This document shows, piece by piece, positions 33,089 through 42,545 of a DNA stretch of 64,000 bases. Origin of the DNA: Acidovorax sp. NB1 (GTDB taxonomy: Bacteria > Pseudomonadota > Gammaproteobacteria > Burkholderiales > Burkholderiaceae_C); assembly GCF_005405905.1 (NCBI RefSeq), contig NZ_BJHU01000040.1, forward strand, positions 62,001 to 126,000, in the 5' to 3' direction. The position numbers and the translations under genes are program-made. Position 1 is the first letter of the stretch. Every line of letters starts with the position of its first letter. The notes under the pieces are model-generated. The model saw nothing but the letters and a program-made list of their open reading frames with translations, did not search any database and was not told the DNA's origin.

Positions 33089-34366
33089 TCATCCCGGCGC
33101 CATCCACTTCACCAGCTGCCGGGCCACCCCGGCATCACCCAGCAGCGCCAGGTGGCCCAGGCGGTAGAAGACGGCCTGGCGGTCCTTGGCAAACCCCAGC
33201 CCCCGGCCTGCATCATCGTGGATGCCCAGGGCGCTGTGCAAGGGCACCAACCCGTCCCCCACCAGCCGCTCGGCCACGGGGCTGCGCCGGGTGGCCAGCG
33301 TGGCCGCGACGGCGTAGCAGGCCACCCCGGTGGGCAACGGCAGCGGGGTGCGCGGGTCGGGGCGGCGCCGGAAGCGGTCGCGCCCCTGCCAGTCTGCATC
33401 CAGCACATGGCCATACCGCAGGTCGGTGATGCCCGCGCTGCGCAGCTGCGCCAGGCGCGCAAACGGCCGCGAATACGGGGTGCTGCCCAGCAGCACATCC
33501 ACCCAGCTCCCCGCACGCTCCAGCGGCGCGCCATGGTGGGGCGTGCCCAGAAACACCACCTGGCGCAGCCGGGGCAGCCAGCCACTGGTGCCCCTGGCCT
33601 GGGTAGCGGCATGGTGGCAGGCGCTGCGCACCACCAGCCCGCCCATGCTGTGGGCGAGCACGGCCAACTCTGTCACGGGCACAGGCCAGGAGGCGACCAG
33701 CGATTCGAGTAGGGCCAACAGCTCGGCGCCGTTGGTCGAGATGTGCTGGCCGGTGTTGTAGCGCAGATACACCGGCGTGTGGCCCAGCACCTGGGCCAGG
33801 TGGGTGCCATGGTCGTGGCCGCCGTGCTGCCACTGCAGGTCGTTCATGCACAGCCCATGCACCAGCACCAACAACTTGCCGCTGGCCGCGCCCGAGGCGC
33901 CCAAGGCCTGCACATCCAGTGGCAGGCCTTGCTGGTACCAGCCCATCTGCGTGCACAGCGGGTTGTTGTCCTGCTGCAGCCGGTCGCCCATCACGCCATT
34001 GAGGGCAGCAATGACCGCTTCGCGCTCCCACAGCACCTCGGTGCCGGGCGTGCTGGCGGTAAAAAAGGGCTCCAGCCGTGCCAGTCCGGCCTGCAGGCCC
34101 GCGTCCACCAGCCGGGTCACCCCCCGGATGCTCTGGTACACCAAACCGGTCAGCCCCCCGGTACGGCCCGGCTCCGCCCCACCCGGCAGGCCCAGCGTGC
34201 CACGCACCGACTGGTGCACGCCCTCTGCCACGCGGCTGATGCTGGTGGTGGCCTGCGTGGCCAGGCGGGCCACGCCCCGCAGGTCCGAAGCCCGCAGTTG
34301 CCGCAGCGGGTTGGTTCCAGAAGCCGGGGCGCTGTTGCGCGTGCGCGGTGGCCGCGAAGAAGGCAT
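33089..34366 (-). CDS. Alpha/beta hydrolase, lipase-like
   Basis: A 425-residue alpha/beta hydrolase. The oxyanion-hole strand is LLVLVHGLCMND (near residue 170) and the nucleophile elbow AHSMGGLVVRSA (near 245) places the serine. The acid and base are probably in GDGLVPLHSALG and the late HLALLGDAG. The core resembles the PGAP1/triacylglycerol lipase group. The first 130 residues are an extra helical region with no signal peptide, so it is probably cytosolic. Substrate unknown. It ends about 60 bases before the DHH gene and follows the pseudouridine synthase-convergent region with no operon partner. Confidence 0.85.
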   Translation of the reverse strand: MPSSRPPRTRNSAPASGTNPLRQLRASDLRGVARLATQATTSISRVAEGVHQSVRGTLGLPGGAEPGRTGGLTGLVYQSIRGVTRLVDAGLQAGLARLEPFFTASTPGTEVLWEREAVIAALNGVMGDRLQQDNNPLCTQMGWYQQGLPLDVQALGASGAASGKLLVLVHGLCMNDLQWQHGGHDHGTHLAQVLGHTPVYLRYNTGQHISTNGAELLALLESLVASWPVPVTELAVLAHSMGGLVVRSACHHAATQARGTSGWLPRLRQVVFLGTPHHGAPLERAGSWVDVLLGSTPYSRPFARLAQLRSAGITDLRYGHVLDADWQGRDRFRRRPDPRTPLPLPTGVACYAVAATLATRRSPVAERLVGDGLVPLHSALGIHDDAGRGLGFAKDRQAVFYRLGHLALLGDAGVARQLVKWMAPG

Positions 34367-34417
34367 GAGAAAGGCTCCGATCCAGAAAAAGAGGAGTGGT
34401 ACGGAGCCTGGCAGCTC

Positions 34418-35509
34418 TCAGAAGCGCTCGTTCGGCGACAGGTAGCGCCACTGCCCCACGGGCAGGTGGCCCAGGGTCACGCGGCCGATGCGGATGCGCT
34501 TGAGGCCCACCACCTTGAGCCCCACCAGTTCGCACATGCGGCGAATCTGGCGCTTCTTGCCCTCGGTCAGCACAAAACGCAGCTGCTCGGGGTTTTGCCA
34601 ATCGACCTTGGCCGGCTTGAGTGCCTCGCCGTCCAGGCTCAGGCCATGGCGCAAGCGCTCCAGCAGCTCTTTGGGAAACACCGCCTGCACATTGGTGCTG
34701 ACCGGGTCACGCTCATCGATTTCCTGCAGCGGCGCGGAGCGCTCGCTGGGATGGCGTGGCGCCGCCTGGCCCGGAGCCTGGTAGACCACGCGCACCAGGT
34801 ACTCCTTCTCCATCACGGAGTCCTCGCCAATGATCTGCCGGGCCACGCGGCCGTCCTGGGTCAGCACCAAGAGACCCACCGAGTCGATATCGAGCCGCCC
34901 GCAGGGCGCCAGGCCCCGCAGCTGGGGCGGCGAGAAGCGGTTGCGGCTTGGGTCATCGCGCCAGTGGGTGCGGGGGTTGATCAGTGCCACGGCAGGCGTG
35001 TGGCCGTCTTCGGCCTGGCCGCTCACATAGCCGATGGGCTTGTTCAGCAGGATGGTGACGCGCTGCTCCTGGAAGCCCTGGGCGATCTTGTCCACCTCGA
35101 TGCGGTCGGCCGCCGTGACCTGCTGGCCCATGGTGGCTACCACGCCGTTGACCTTGACCCAGCCCTGCTCCACCCAGTCGTCGGCCTCGCGCCGCGAACA
35201 CAGGCCCAGCTCGGCCATGCGCTTGTTCAGGCGCGAGGTGGGCAGGCCGCCCACCATGCCCGTGGCAGGCGCGGGCACCTGGCGCACAGGCGCCACAAAC
35301 GCGCCCGATGCGACGCGGTAGGTGGACGGTGCAGGCGACCGCGCAGGCCGGGGCGCCCGGGGGGGCGGCGCAGGCCGGGCGGGCGCGGGCTTGGCCGCCA
35401 GCGTGGGGCGGCGCAGCACGGGGCGCGGCGCAGCAGGCGAAGAAGGGCCACCGGCATCGGTGGCCGGGGCGGCAGGGCCCGCAGGCGGGCGAGAAGCAGA
35501 AGAAGACAT
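34418..35509 (-). CDS. RluF/RsuA-family rRNA pseudouridine synthase
   Basis: A 363-residue enzyme that isomerises uridine in rRNA. The first 95 residues are a Pro/Ala-rich, low-complexity extension. An S4 RNA-binding domain follows (RLNKRMAELGLCSRREADDW, near residue 100-150), then the catalytic domain with the aspartate in CGRLDIDSVGLLVLTQDG. The C-terminal EGKKRQIRRMCELVGLKVVGLKRIRIG is conserved. The S4 domain plus this catalytic loop suggest an RluF- or RluB-type activity on 23S rRNA; the exact target base is not resolved. The ATG at 35509 is preferred because the extension upstream of it lacks a ribosome site. Confidence 0.9.
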   Translation of the reverse strand: MSSSASRPPAGPAAPATDAGGPSSPAAPRPVLRRPTLAAKPAPARPAPPPRAPRPARSPAPSTYRVASGAFVAPVRQVPAPATGMVGGLPTSRLNKRMAELGLCSRREADDWVEQGWVKVNGVVATMGQQVTAADRIEVDKIAQGFQEQRVTILLNKPIGYVSGQAEDGHTPAVALINPRTHWRDDPSRNRFSPPQLRGLAPCGRLDIDSVGLLVLTQDGRVARQIIGEDSVMEKEYLVRVVYQAPGQAAPRHPSERSAPLQEIDERDPVSTNVQAVFPKELLERLRHGLSLDGEALKPAKVDWQNPEQLRFVLTEGKKRQIRRMCELVGLKVVGLKRIRIGRVTLGHLPVGQWRYLSPNERF

Positions 35510-35601
35510 TGCGCGTATTTTCGCCTGCGGGCCGCCCTGGGCCCAAATGAAATTCAGCGGGCCCGGCGCAGGCAGCATTGCTGCAACCCCAAAACGGTCG
35601 C

Positions 35602-37968
35602 CTACCCCACCCCTTGCCGCGCCTGCCAGGCCAGAAAATCATCGACTGGCAGGGGCCGGGTGATGTGGTAACCCTGCGCCTCGTCGCACGCCAGGGTGCG
35701 CAGCTGCTCCAGGATGCCAGCGGTCTCCACCCCCTCGGCCACCACCGTGAGCCCCAGGTTGTGCGCCAGGTCGATGGTGGAGCGCACGATCATCGCGTCG
35801 TCCTCGCCCGTCTCCATGCCCATCACAAACGATTTGTCGATCTTGAGCTCATCCACCGGCAGGCGCTTGAGGTAGGCCAGCGATGAGTAGCCCGTCCCAA
35901 AATCGTCGATGGACAGCTTGAAGCCCTGCTCCGACAGCCGGTTGAGCATGGCCTCTGCACGCTGGGGGTCGTCCATGATTGCGCTTTCAGTGATCTCCAG
36001 GCAGAAGGCGCTGGCCGCCACCCGGTGGCGCGCCAGGATGTCGGCCAGCCGGTTGCTCAGCTCCGGGTCGAGCAGGTCGCGGGTCGAGAGGTTGACCGAG
36101 ACCCTGAGCGGCAGGCCCTGCGTGCGCGGGTCGGCCAAGAGCCGCGCCACCTCCTCAAACATCCACAGCGTGAGCTGGCGCACAAACCCTGTCTGCTCGG
36201 CAAACGGAATGAATTGCATGGGCGGCACCAGCCCGCGCTGCGGATGCTGCCAGCGCACCAGTGCCTCGGCCGCCAGGCCCGTCTGCCCATGCAGCGGCAC
36301 CTTGGGCTGCAGGTACAGGCGCAGCTCGTCGTGCTCCACCGCGTGGCGCAGCTCGGTCAGCAGCGACAGGGTCTGCGCGCTGGCCGAGTCGAAGGCCGCG
36401 TCGTACTGCAGCGCCCCGCTGAGCTTGCGTTTGGCCGCATACATGGCGATTTCCGATCGGCTGAGCAGGGTGTCGGCATCGTCCGCATCGCCCGGCCAGC
36501 AGGCAAAACCGATGCCCGCGCTCAGGTCCACCGTCTGGTCCTCGAAGGCCAGCGGCTCCTCGAACGACTGGTTGATGCGCTGGGCAATCTCGTGGGCGGC
36601 AGCGGCGTCTGCGTTCAATAGCAGGATGGCGAACTCGTTGCCCCCCAGGCGCGCCACCATGTCGTCGGGCGAGCGCACCTGCAGGCTCAGGCGCCCGGCC
36701 ACGGCCTGCAGCAGGCGGTCGCCAAAGGCGTAGCCCAGCACGTCGTTCACATGCTTGAAGCGGTCCAGGTCGAGCGTGAGCACCGCCACCGGCTGGGGGG
36801 TGGCCGTGCGGCCCGCGCGGCCCGGGTGATCGGGGTGGCCCGCGAGGGCCCGCACCACGGCCTCGCGGAATCGCTCCCGGTTGGGCAGGCCGGTCAGGCG
36901 GTCCCAGTAGGCCAGGCGGCGGATTTCGGTCTGCTGCGCCGCGATGTCCACGCGCATGTGGTCGAAAGAGCGCGCGAGGTTGCCGATCTCGTCCATGCGG
37001 CCGGTGTGCTCCAGCGGCGTGTCGTATTCGCCGCGCGACAGGCGCTGCGTGGCGGCCAGCAGCGAGCGCAAGGGCGTGGTCAGCCGCTGCGCCACCAGCC
37101 CGGTGCCTGCGGCAAACAGCAGCACGCCCGCCACAGTGATGATTGCCAGCAGCACCTGCAGCTGGCGGTAGGGGGCCACCACCTCGTCCACCGACCGCAG
37201 CAGCAGCGAATGCACCTCGCCGCCCACGCTGTCGAGCTTGCTGGCGCGCACCAGCAGCGTGCCCTCGTCCGTCTGCAGCTCGCCCACAGCAGCGCCTTCG
37301 CGCAGCAACTGGGCCCGGGCATCGGGGGGGAGCGTGGCCACGGGCACTTTCACCACCCCGTCGGCGCCCTTCACCACCAGCGCCACATGCACCGCCAGCA
37401 GCTGCCGAACCTCATCGGCACGCGACTGGTCGATGCGAAAACCCATCAGCACCCAACCAATCACCACAGGCGCGCGCATGGGCACCATCACAAACTGGTA
37501 GGGCACGCCGTCCATCACCACGGTCTGGCTGCCCTGGGGCTGGCTGGCCAGCCGCGGCACCACCTGCCGCAGCGTGGCGGGGAACTGATCCATGCCGTCG
37601 GTGAGGCTGACGGCGCGCAACTCCAGGTCGGTGCCCAGCAGGGCCGTCACGGCCGCGCCAATGCGACTGCCGTGGTTTTCCAGCACCGACTGGATGGTGT
37701 CCTCGTCCCCCGAGTTGACCGCCGAGCGAAAGCCGTAGTCGGCCGCCAGCAGCGCCGAGCCCTGGCGCAGCTGCTCGGCGTTCTGCTCCAGCAGGCGGCG
37801 CCAGATGTTTTCGTCCAGGTCCAGCGCCCGCGCAATCTGCGCCCGCGCATTGCGGTCGATAGAGGCCCGCACCACGGTGAAACCAGCCGCCTGCACGATG
37901 AGCAGCAGCAGCAGCGACAGTCCCACCAGCCGCAGGATCAGGCTGCGCCGGGCTAGGCGCAGCCGCAT
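35602..37968 (-). CDS. Cache-HAMP-GGDEF-EAL cyclic-di-GMP enzyme
   Basis: A 788-residue inner-membrane signalling protein. A first helix (residues 10-30) and a second near 275-295 frame a periplasmic Cache-like sensor. HAMP follows (LTTPLRSLLAATQRLSRGEYD). A GGDEF domain sits at about 355-500, whose signature reads GGNEF rather than GGDEF/GGEEF, so diguanylate cyclase activity is doubtful. The EAL domain (530-780) keeps EALVRW, the Asn in VSVNLS, EITES, DDFGTGYSS, LKIDKSF and VAEGVE, so phosphodiesterase activity is likely. The ATG at 37968 overlaps the preceding gene's stop by four bases, coupling it to the cupredoxin-like protein. Confidence 0.93.
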   Translation of the reverse strand: MRLRLARRSLILRLVGLSLLLLLIVQAAGFTVVRASIDRNARAQIARALDLDENIWRRLLEQNAEQLRQGSALLAADYGFRSAVNSGDEDTIQSVLENHGSRIGAAVTALLGTDLELRAVSLTDGMDQFPATLRQVVPRLASQPQGSQTVVMDGVPYQFVMVPMRAPVVIGWVLMGFRIDQSRADEVRQLLAVHVALVVKGADGVVKVPVATLPPDARAQLLREGAAVGELQTDEGTLLVRASKLDSVGGEVHSLLLRSVDEVVAPYRQLQVLLAIITVAGVLLFAAGTGLVAQRLTTPLRSLLAATQRLSRGEYDTPLEHTGRMDEIGNLARSFDHMRVDIAAQQTEIRRLAYWDRLTGLPNRERFREAVVRALAGHPDHPGRAGRTATPQPVAVLTLDLDRFKHVNDVLGYAFGDRLLQAVAGRLSLQVRSPDDMVARLGGNEFAILLLNADAAAAHEIAQRINQSFEEPLAFEDQTVDLSAGIGFACWPGDADDADTLLSRSEIAMYAAKRKLSGALQYDAAFDSASAQTLSLLTELRHAVEHDELRLYLQPKVPLHGQTGLAAEALVRWQHPQRGLVPPMQFIPFAEQTGFVRQLTLWMFEEVARLLADPRTQGLPLRVSVNLSTRDLLDPELSNRLADILARHRVAASAFCLEITESAIMDDPQRAEAMLNRLSEQGFKLSIDDFGTGYSSLAYLKRLPVDELKIDKSFVMGMETGEDDAMIVRSTIDLAHNLGLTVVAEGVETAGILEQLRTLACDEAQGYHITRPLPVDDFLAWQARQGVG

Positions 37969-38609
37969 CAAGGCTGCAACCCCATCAAACGCACCGAGGC
38001 CGTGGCAGTGCCGGTGGCGGGCACTGTCAGCGCCTGCTCCTGCGCGGGGGCCCCCACGGGCAGGCGGGTGTGCCAGATGCGCAGCGTGTAGGCGCCGGTC
38101 GGCACGTTATCGATCTGGGCCTTGCCCGTGGCCGCCGCGCTGCGCGCGTAGTACGGGGTGTCCAGCACCAGGATCCAGCCCACCATCTGGTCATGGATGT
38201 TGCAGCCCAGCGTGACCACGCCAGCCTTGTCGAAAAGCACAGGGTTGGAGGGCGTGCCGGTGTAGAGCTTGAGTTCGAACTTCTTGGTGGGCGAGAACGA
38301 ATACACATGGTGCCGCACCGTGTCGCGGTTGGGGAAGCGCACCTCGGTGCCGGTGGTCACCACCAGCACGCCGGGCACGAATTGCCGCTTCTCCTGCGCC
38401 ATCTCCATGCCCGCCAGCGGCTTGGCCTGCTTGCGCGCGTCGGCCGAGTCCAGAAACACCACGGCATCGGCTAGCGGCTTACCCGCCGCGTCGGCCACCT
38501 CCACCTGCACGGAGCCCGCCTGTGCCGCCAGGCCCCAGCCCGCCAGCCCCCACGCACACAGCAGCAGGCGGCCGGCGCGGCGCAGAAAGGGCGTGCCGCC
38601 AGGGGTCAT
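37968..38609 (-). CDS. Secreted cupredoxin-like protein (methylamine-utilisation-type)
   Basis: A 213-residue exported protein with a signal peptide (LLLCAWGLAGWGLAAQAG). A beta-rich domain of cupredoxin type follows: the possible type-1 copper ligands are the His in DTVRHHVYSF, and Cys, His and Met in LGCNIHDQM. A C-terminal part (VPTGAYTLRIWHTRLP) resembles a carboxypeptidase-regulatory-like sandwich. Such proteins are often annotated as methylamine utilisation proteins, but no methylamine dehydrogenase gene is present. It is coupled by ATGA overlaps to a DUF4394 lipoprotein upstream and a cyclic-di-GMP enzyme downstream, so it may form part of a periplasmic sensing unit. Confidence 0.82.
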   Translation of the reverse strand: MTPGGTPFLRRAGRLLLCAWGLAGWGLAAQAGSVQVEVADAAGKPLADAVVFLDSADARKQAKPLAGMEMAQEKRQFVPGVLVVTTGTEVRFPNRDTVRHHVYSFSPTKKFELKLYTGTPSNPVLFDKAGVVTLGCNIHDQMVGWILVLDTPYYARSAAATGKAQIDNVPTGAYTLRIWHTRLPVGAPAQEQALTVPATGTATASVRLMGLQP

Positions 38610-39499
38610 GGCTCGATCGCCATGCCCAGCAGCGGCGTGCCCTCGCCCACCGTGCCCAAGGGTCGGGTGGCGCCGGTGGCCAGGTTCACCTGGTGCAGGC
38701 GGGTCTGGCTGTCGGCCGCCGTGCGCACCGCGATCAGGGCCATGTTGCCCACGTCGGCAATGTCAAACGCCACATCGGTCAGCGGCCCCAGGCCCAGCGA
38801 CCCCACGGTGCGCAGCTGCCCGGTGTTGGGCGAGACCACAGGCGTGGTGCCTTCGCGCGAGCCCTGCATGACCAGCACGCCCAGCGCGCGGTCGATGGCG
38901 TAGTTGGTGGTGATCTTGCTGTCGTTCGGGTTGTAGGTGTAGGCGGCGCCCGCAATGTCGGGTTTGCGGCGGGCGTTCACATCGCTCCAGGCGTAGCGCA
39001 AGGCGGGGTCGGGCTGCACGCCGTCCACGGCCGGGTCGCCATCCACGGCGGCGCCGGTGTCGGGGTGCAGGCGCAGGTTCTGGCCGGTGTTGGAGACCAC
39101 TCGGATGCGATCGGCCGCCGGGTTGAAGTCAAAGCCAAACACGCTGCCGGTCAGGGGCAGCACCGCAGGCGCGGCCCCCACCGGGCGCAGCGCCCCCGTG
39201 GGGATGTCGAGTGTGTACAGCCGCCCCGCCTGCGACAGCGCATACAGCACGCCCTTGGCCACACGGAAGTCGATGCCCACCAGCCGGTCGCCCGCTGGCA
39301 GGCCGGTGACCGGGCGCCGCTCCAGGATGCGATCAGGCTGGCCCGCATGGAAGGTGATGAGTTCGTGCGCGCTTGTCACGGCGACCACCGCCTCGCGCAG
39401 GCCGGGGTCGGCGGGCGGGGCCGCGCACCCCGCGAGCAGTGCCACAACCACGGCCGCCGGAACGGCCCGCAACGCCAAAGAGCAAAAAGTGGGATGCAT
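38606..39499 (-). CDS. DUF4394 lipoprotein
   Basis: A 297-residue predicted lipoprotein: a lipobox LLAGC lies near residue 25 and is followed by APPADPG. The body is a propeller-like repeat typical of DUF4394: LITFHAGQPDRI, VFGFDFNPAADRIRVVSNTGQNLRLHPDTG, then TYNPNDSKITTNYAIDRALGVLVMQG. Function unknown. It is the first gene of a three-gene unit in which each stop overlaps the next start. A CAGGT-TTAT-ACCTG palindrome lies 21-34 bases before its start. Confidence 0.85.
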   Translation of the reverse strand: MHPTFCSLALRAVPAAVVVALLAGCAAPPADPGLREAVVAVTSAHELITFHAGQPDRILERRPVTGLPAGDRLVGIDFRVAKGVLYALSQAGRLYTLDIPTGALRPVGAAPAVLPLTGSVFGFDFNPAADRIRVVSNTGQNLRLHPDTGAAVDGDPAVDGVQPDPALRYAWSDVNARRKPDIAGAAYTYNPNDSKITTNYAIDRALGVLVMQGSREGTTPVVSPNTGQLRTVGSLGLGPLTDVAFDIADVGNMALIAVRTAADSQTRLHQVNLATGATRPLGTVGEGTPLLGMAIEP

Positions 39500-39916
39500 G
39501 AAAGACCTCGCAACTGTTACAGGTTTATACCTGATCGCTCCCGGGCCGTCGCCCCCCCGGGGGCAAACCCGGAGTGCCCTTCAGGCACATCAAAAACAAT
39601 AGCTACTACTTCAATACCAATGCGCGGAAACCGCCATTTTTTATCAGAATACACCCCCACGCCCTGTTGCACTTTGGTGCAGCCGCCCCGCAAAAACAGT
39701 GCCGCCCATTTGTAACAAGCGGGGCCATGCAATTCGGGCATGCCCCCATCCGCAACGCTCATGACACATTTGGAGATTTCTGCCTACACTGCGTCGAACG
39801 TGCGGCCCGCCCTGCCAGGCCCCTGTGGGCACCGATATTGCTTCGGTCCGGCCACACCGGTTTTGTTCGCACCGACCTGATTTCCTCCTGCCGCCCACCG
39901 AGACACAAGGACCTCC
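39500..39916. other. Divergent intergenic region before the chemoreceptor
   Basis: This 417-base gap contains the palindrome CAGGT-TTAT-ACCTG (39520-39533), whose minus-strand reading includes a -10-like TATAAA, and a copy of the small palindromic element (39598-39646). The remaining 270 bases lead into the chemoreceptor gene with a good ribosome site (AAGGA). No gene is seen. Confidence 0.55.
39598..39646 (+). repeat. Small palindromic element, copy 5
   Basis: AATAGCTACTACTTCAATAC followed by GCGCGGAAACCGCCATTTTTTATC shows the family layout. Confidence 0.55.
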
Positions 39917-41635
39917 ATGCCTGCCGCCGCCTCCCTCAAATCCTTGTCGATCTCCAGCCGGCTCAGCCTGGGCTTTGGTTGCATGCTGGTGCTCATCATT
40001 GCCGTGGCGGCCCTGGGCCAGCTGTCGGTCAGCCAGGTCAACGAACAGATGCACCAGATCACCGGCGTCGGTGCCAACAAGGCCAAGCTGGTCAACGGCA
40101 TGCTGGAGAGCGTGAGTGCCATCGGTATCCAGAGCCGCTCGGCCGCCATGCTCAACGACATCGACCCCAAGCAGGCCCACGCGCAGATCGAAGCCGTGGG
40201 CAAGACCCTCAAGGAATACGCCACCCAGGAGACCGCCCTGGCCGCGCTGCTGACCCCCGACAGCGCCACCCCGGCAGAGACCAAACTGCTGGCCGAGGTG
40301 CAGGAGCTGGGCCGCAAGGCGCGCCCCGAACTCGCCAATGCCATCAAGGCCGCCGACGACGGCGACACCGTGAGCGCCACGCTGGCGCTGATGACCCGCG
40401 TGGCCCCGGGCGAGACCGCCTGGCGCGCCAAGCTGCGCGAGCTGATCGAGTTGCAGAACGCCCTGAACGCCGAGGCCACAGCCTCTAGCGCACAGACCCA
40501 GGGCCACGCCCGCCTGGTAGGCGGCCTGCTGGTGGCGCTGGCCATCGGGCTGGGTGCGCTGATTGCGTGGCGCATCACCACCAGCATCACGGCGCCCATC
40601 GGCCGTGCGGTAGTGGTGGCCGAGCGCATCGCGCGCGGCGACCTCACCTCGCAGGTCGAGGTGCGCATCCAAGACGAAACCGGGCGCCTGCTCGAAGCCA
40701 TTGCCGCCATGCAGGAGCGCCTGCGCACCCTGGTGGGCGAGATCGGCCAGACGGCCGACTCCATCCTGGTGGCCAGCTCCGAGGTCGCCTCGGGCAATCT
40801 GGACCTGAGCCAGCGCACCGAGCAGACTTCGCACAACCTGCAAAGCGCTGCCAGCTCGCTGGCGGACCTGACCGGCACGGTGTCGCAAAGCGCCGACTCA
40901 GCCCGCCAGGCCAACCAGCTCGCATCCACTGCATCCGACGCCGCCACACGCGGCGGCGAGGTGGTATCGCAGGTGGTGAGCACCATGGACACCATCAGTG
41001 CCAGCTCGCGCAAGATCGCAGACATCATCAGCGTGATCGACGGCATCGCCTTCCAGACCAACATCCTCGCGCTCAACGCCGCCGTCGAGGCCGCCCGCGC
41101 AGGCGAGCAGGGCCGGGGTTTTGCGGTGGTGGCAGGTGAGGTGCGCAACCTCGCCGGCCGCTCGGCCCAGGCCGCGCGCGAGATCAAGGCGCTGATCGGC
41201 GCCAGCGTCGATCAGGTGCAGGAGGGCAGCACCCTGGTGAACCACGCGGGCAAGACCATCGAGGAGCTGGTGCTGTCGGTGCGCCGCGTGTCCGACATCA
41301 TGGGCGAGATCACCGCCGCCACGCAGGAGCAGAGCCAGCGCATCGGGCATGTGAGCCAGTCGGTGGGCGCGCTGGAAGAAATGACGCAGCAGAACGCCGC
41401 GCTGGTGGAAGAAGGCGCGGCCGCCGCCGACAGCCTCAAGGACCAGGCAGGCCGCCTCACGCAGATGGTGGGCACCTTCCGCCTCTCGCGCAACGATGGC
41501 GGAAGCGAGGACAGCTGGGGCACCGGCGCCCCGGTGGCCGCCCCCGCCCCCATGCCCGCCCCGGCCTTGCGCAGCGCACCACCGCGCGCACCGGCCCTGA
41601 AGCCCCGCAGCAAGCTGCCGTCGTTGCCGCGCTGA
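39917..41635 (+). CDS. Methyl-accepting chemotaxis protein
   Basis: A 572-residue chemoreceptor. Two membrane helices (about 16-38 and 196-215) frame a periplasmic four-helix-bundle sensor of about 155 residues. HAMP follows ([24 protein letters not shown]) and then the signalling domain with the highly conserved hairpin tip ([29 protein letters not shown]), split here for clarity around residue 375-405. The Ala/Pro-rich C-terminal tail ends LPSLPR and lacks the NWETF-type CheR/CheB docking pentapeptide. The ligand cannot be predicted. It is a single gene. Confidence 0.95.
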   Translation: MPAAASLKSLSISSRLSLGFGCMLVLIIAVAALGQLSVSQVNEQMHQITGVGANKAKLVNGMLESVSAIGIQSRSAAMLNDIDPKQAHAQIEAVGKTLKEYATQETALAALLTPDSATPAETKLLAEVQELGRKARPELANAIKAADDGDTVSATLALMTRVAPGETAWRAKLRELIELQNALNAEATASSAQTQGHARLVGGLLVALAIGLGALIAWRITTSITAPIGRAVVVAERIARGDLTSQVEVRIQDETGRLLEAIAAMQERLRTLVGEIGQTADSILVASSEVASGNLDLSQRTEQTSHNLQSAASSLADLTGTVSQSADSARQANQLASTASDAATRGGEVVSQVVSTMDTISASSRKIADIISVIDGIAFQTNILALNAAVEAARAGEQGRGFAVVAGEVRNLAGRSAQAAREIKALIGASVDQVQEGSTLVNHAGKTIEELVLSVRRVSDIMGEITAATQEQSQRIGHVSQSVGALEEMTQQNAALVEEGAAAADSLKDQAGRLTQMVGTFRLSRNDGGSEDSWGTGAPVAAPAPMPAPALRSAPPRAPALKPRSKLPSLPR

Positions 41636-41647
41636 GCGCCGCAGGGG

Positions 41648-42382
41648 TCAGCCCCCTTTAAGCTGGAAGATGCTGGAGCGCAGCGCCGCCAGGTCCAACA
41701 CCCGCAGGCCGCCGTATTCGATGCGGATCGCGCCCTGCCCCTCCAGCGCAGCAAGCGCCTCGTTCACGCGCTGGCGCGACAGCCCCACCAGGTAGGCCAG
41801 TTCCTGCTGCGTGATGCGCAGCACCTCGCCCACACCCGGGTACAGCACGGGGTTGAACAGCGACGCCAGGCTGCGCGCCACACGCACATCGGGGTTGTTC
41901 AGCCGGTCGATCTCGCGCGCGGCGATGAACTGGCCCAGGCGCTCGTTGAGCTGGTTCATCACGAAGCGGTTGAAGCCGATGGAATGGTCCAGCAGCCAGT
42001 GGAAGGTGTCGATCGGCAGGCCCGCCACCACGCTCTTGCGCAGCGCCTGGATGTTGTAGCGGTAGGGCTCGCGCTTGAGCGCCGTGCCCTCGCCAAACCA
42101 GCCGCCGGGCGGCACGCCGGTGAAGGTCATGGTCTGGCCCTGGGCGTTGTCGCTGCTCATCTTGAGCAGGCCCTCGACCACGCCGAACCAGTAGGTCACC
42201 GGCCGGCCGATGCGGCACACGTAGTCGCCCGCATTGGCATCGCCCACCAGCAGCGAGGCCACGGCGCGTTCGCGCTCGGCGGGCTGGAGCTGGTCCAGCC
42301 AGGGGATACCGTCCAGTTCATCGGCGGTGGGGGGGCGGCGCCGCTGGTGCAGCGACAGGTCCTGGTTGGTGCGGGAGTCCAT
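41648..42382 (-). CDS. Crp/Fnr-family transcriptional regulator
   Basis: A 244-residue regulator. An N-terminal cyclic-nucleotide-binding-type barrel occupies residues 30-150 (GDYVCRIGRPVTYWFGVVEGLLKM, PPGGWFGEGTAL). The dimer helix follows, then a winged helix at 170-235 with recognition segment LVGLSRQRVNEALAALE. No Fe-S cysteines of the Fnr type are seen. It is divergent from a lone binding-protein gene; the shared gap carries the palindrome TTGTCGTCAGAAAGACAA, and a near copy lies before the ligase-liv operon 4 kb away, so it may regulate both. The ATG at 42382 gives a standard length. Confidence 0.9.
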   Translation of the reverse strand: MDSRTNQDLSLHQRRRPPTADELDGIPWLDQLQPAERERAVASLLVGDANAGDYVCRIGRPVTYWFGVVEGLLKMSSDNAQGQTMTFTGVPPGGWFGEGTALKREPYRYNIQALRKSVVAGLPIDTFHWLLDHSIGFNRFVMNQLNERLGQFIAAREIDRLNNPDVRVARSLASLFNPVLYPGVGEVLRITQQELAYLVGLSRQRVNEALAALEGQGAIRIEYGGLRVLDLAALRSSIFQLKGG

Positions 42383-42437
42383 GGAGGCAGGCCATTGGGA
42401 TGAAGGTGGGGATGGGTACGGGAAATCCTGATCTGAA

Positions 42438-42455
42438 TTGTCGTCAGAAAGACAA
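42438..42455. promoter_or_regulatory. TTGTC-N8-GACAA palindrome, site 1
   Basis: TTGTCGTCAGAAAGACAA lies between the Crp/Fnr-type regulator and the divergent binding-protein gene. A -10-like GATGAT (42476-42481) starts 38 bases after the site start, which places the palindrome centre near -41 as in class II Crp activation. Confidence 0.6.
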
Positions 42456-42545
42456 AAAAATGCCAATCTCCGCCGGATGATGGCGCCTCCCCGCGCCCTG
42501 GAACCTGTCCAAGGTCTCGGCCGGGTCCATCGAGGAGACATACGC

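Noticed and set aside
39820-39860. FliA-type flagellar promoter before the chemoreceptor (ACCGATAT resembles GCCGATAA)
   Set aside because: No TAAA-type -35 at the right distance was found.
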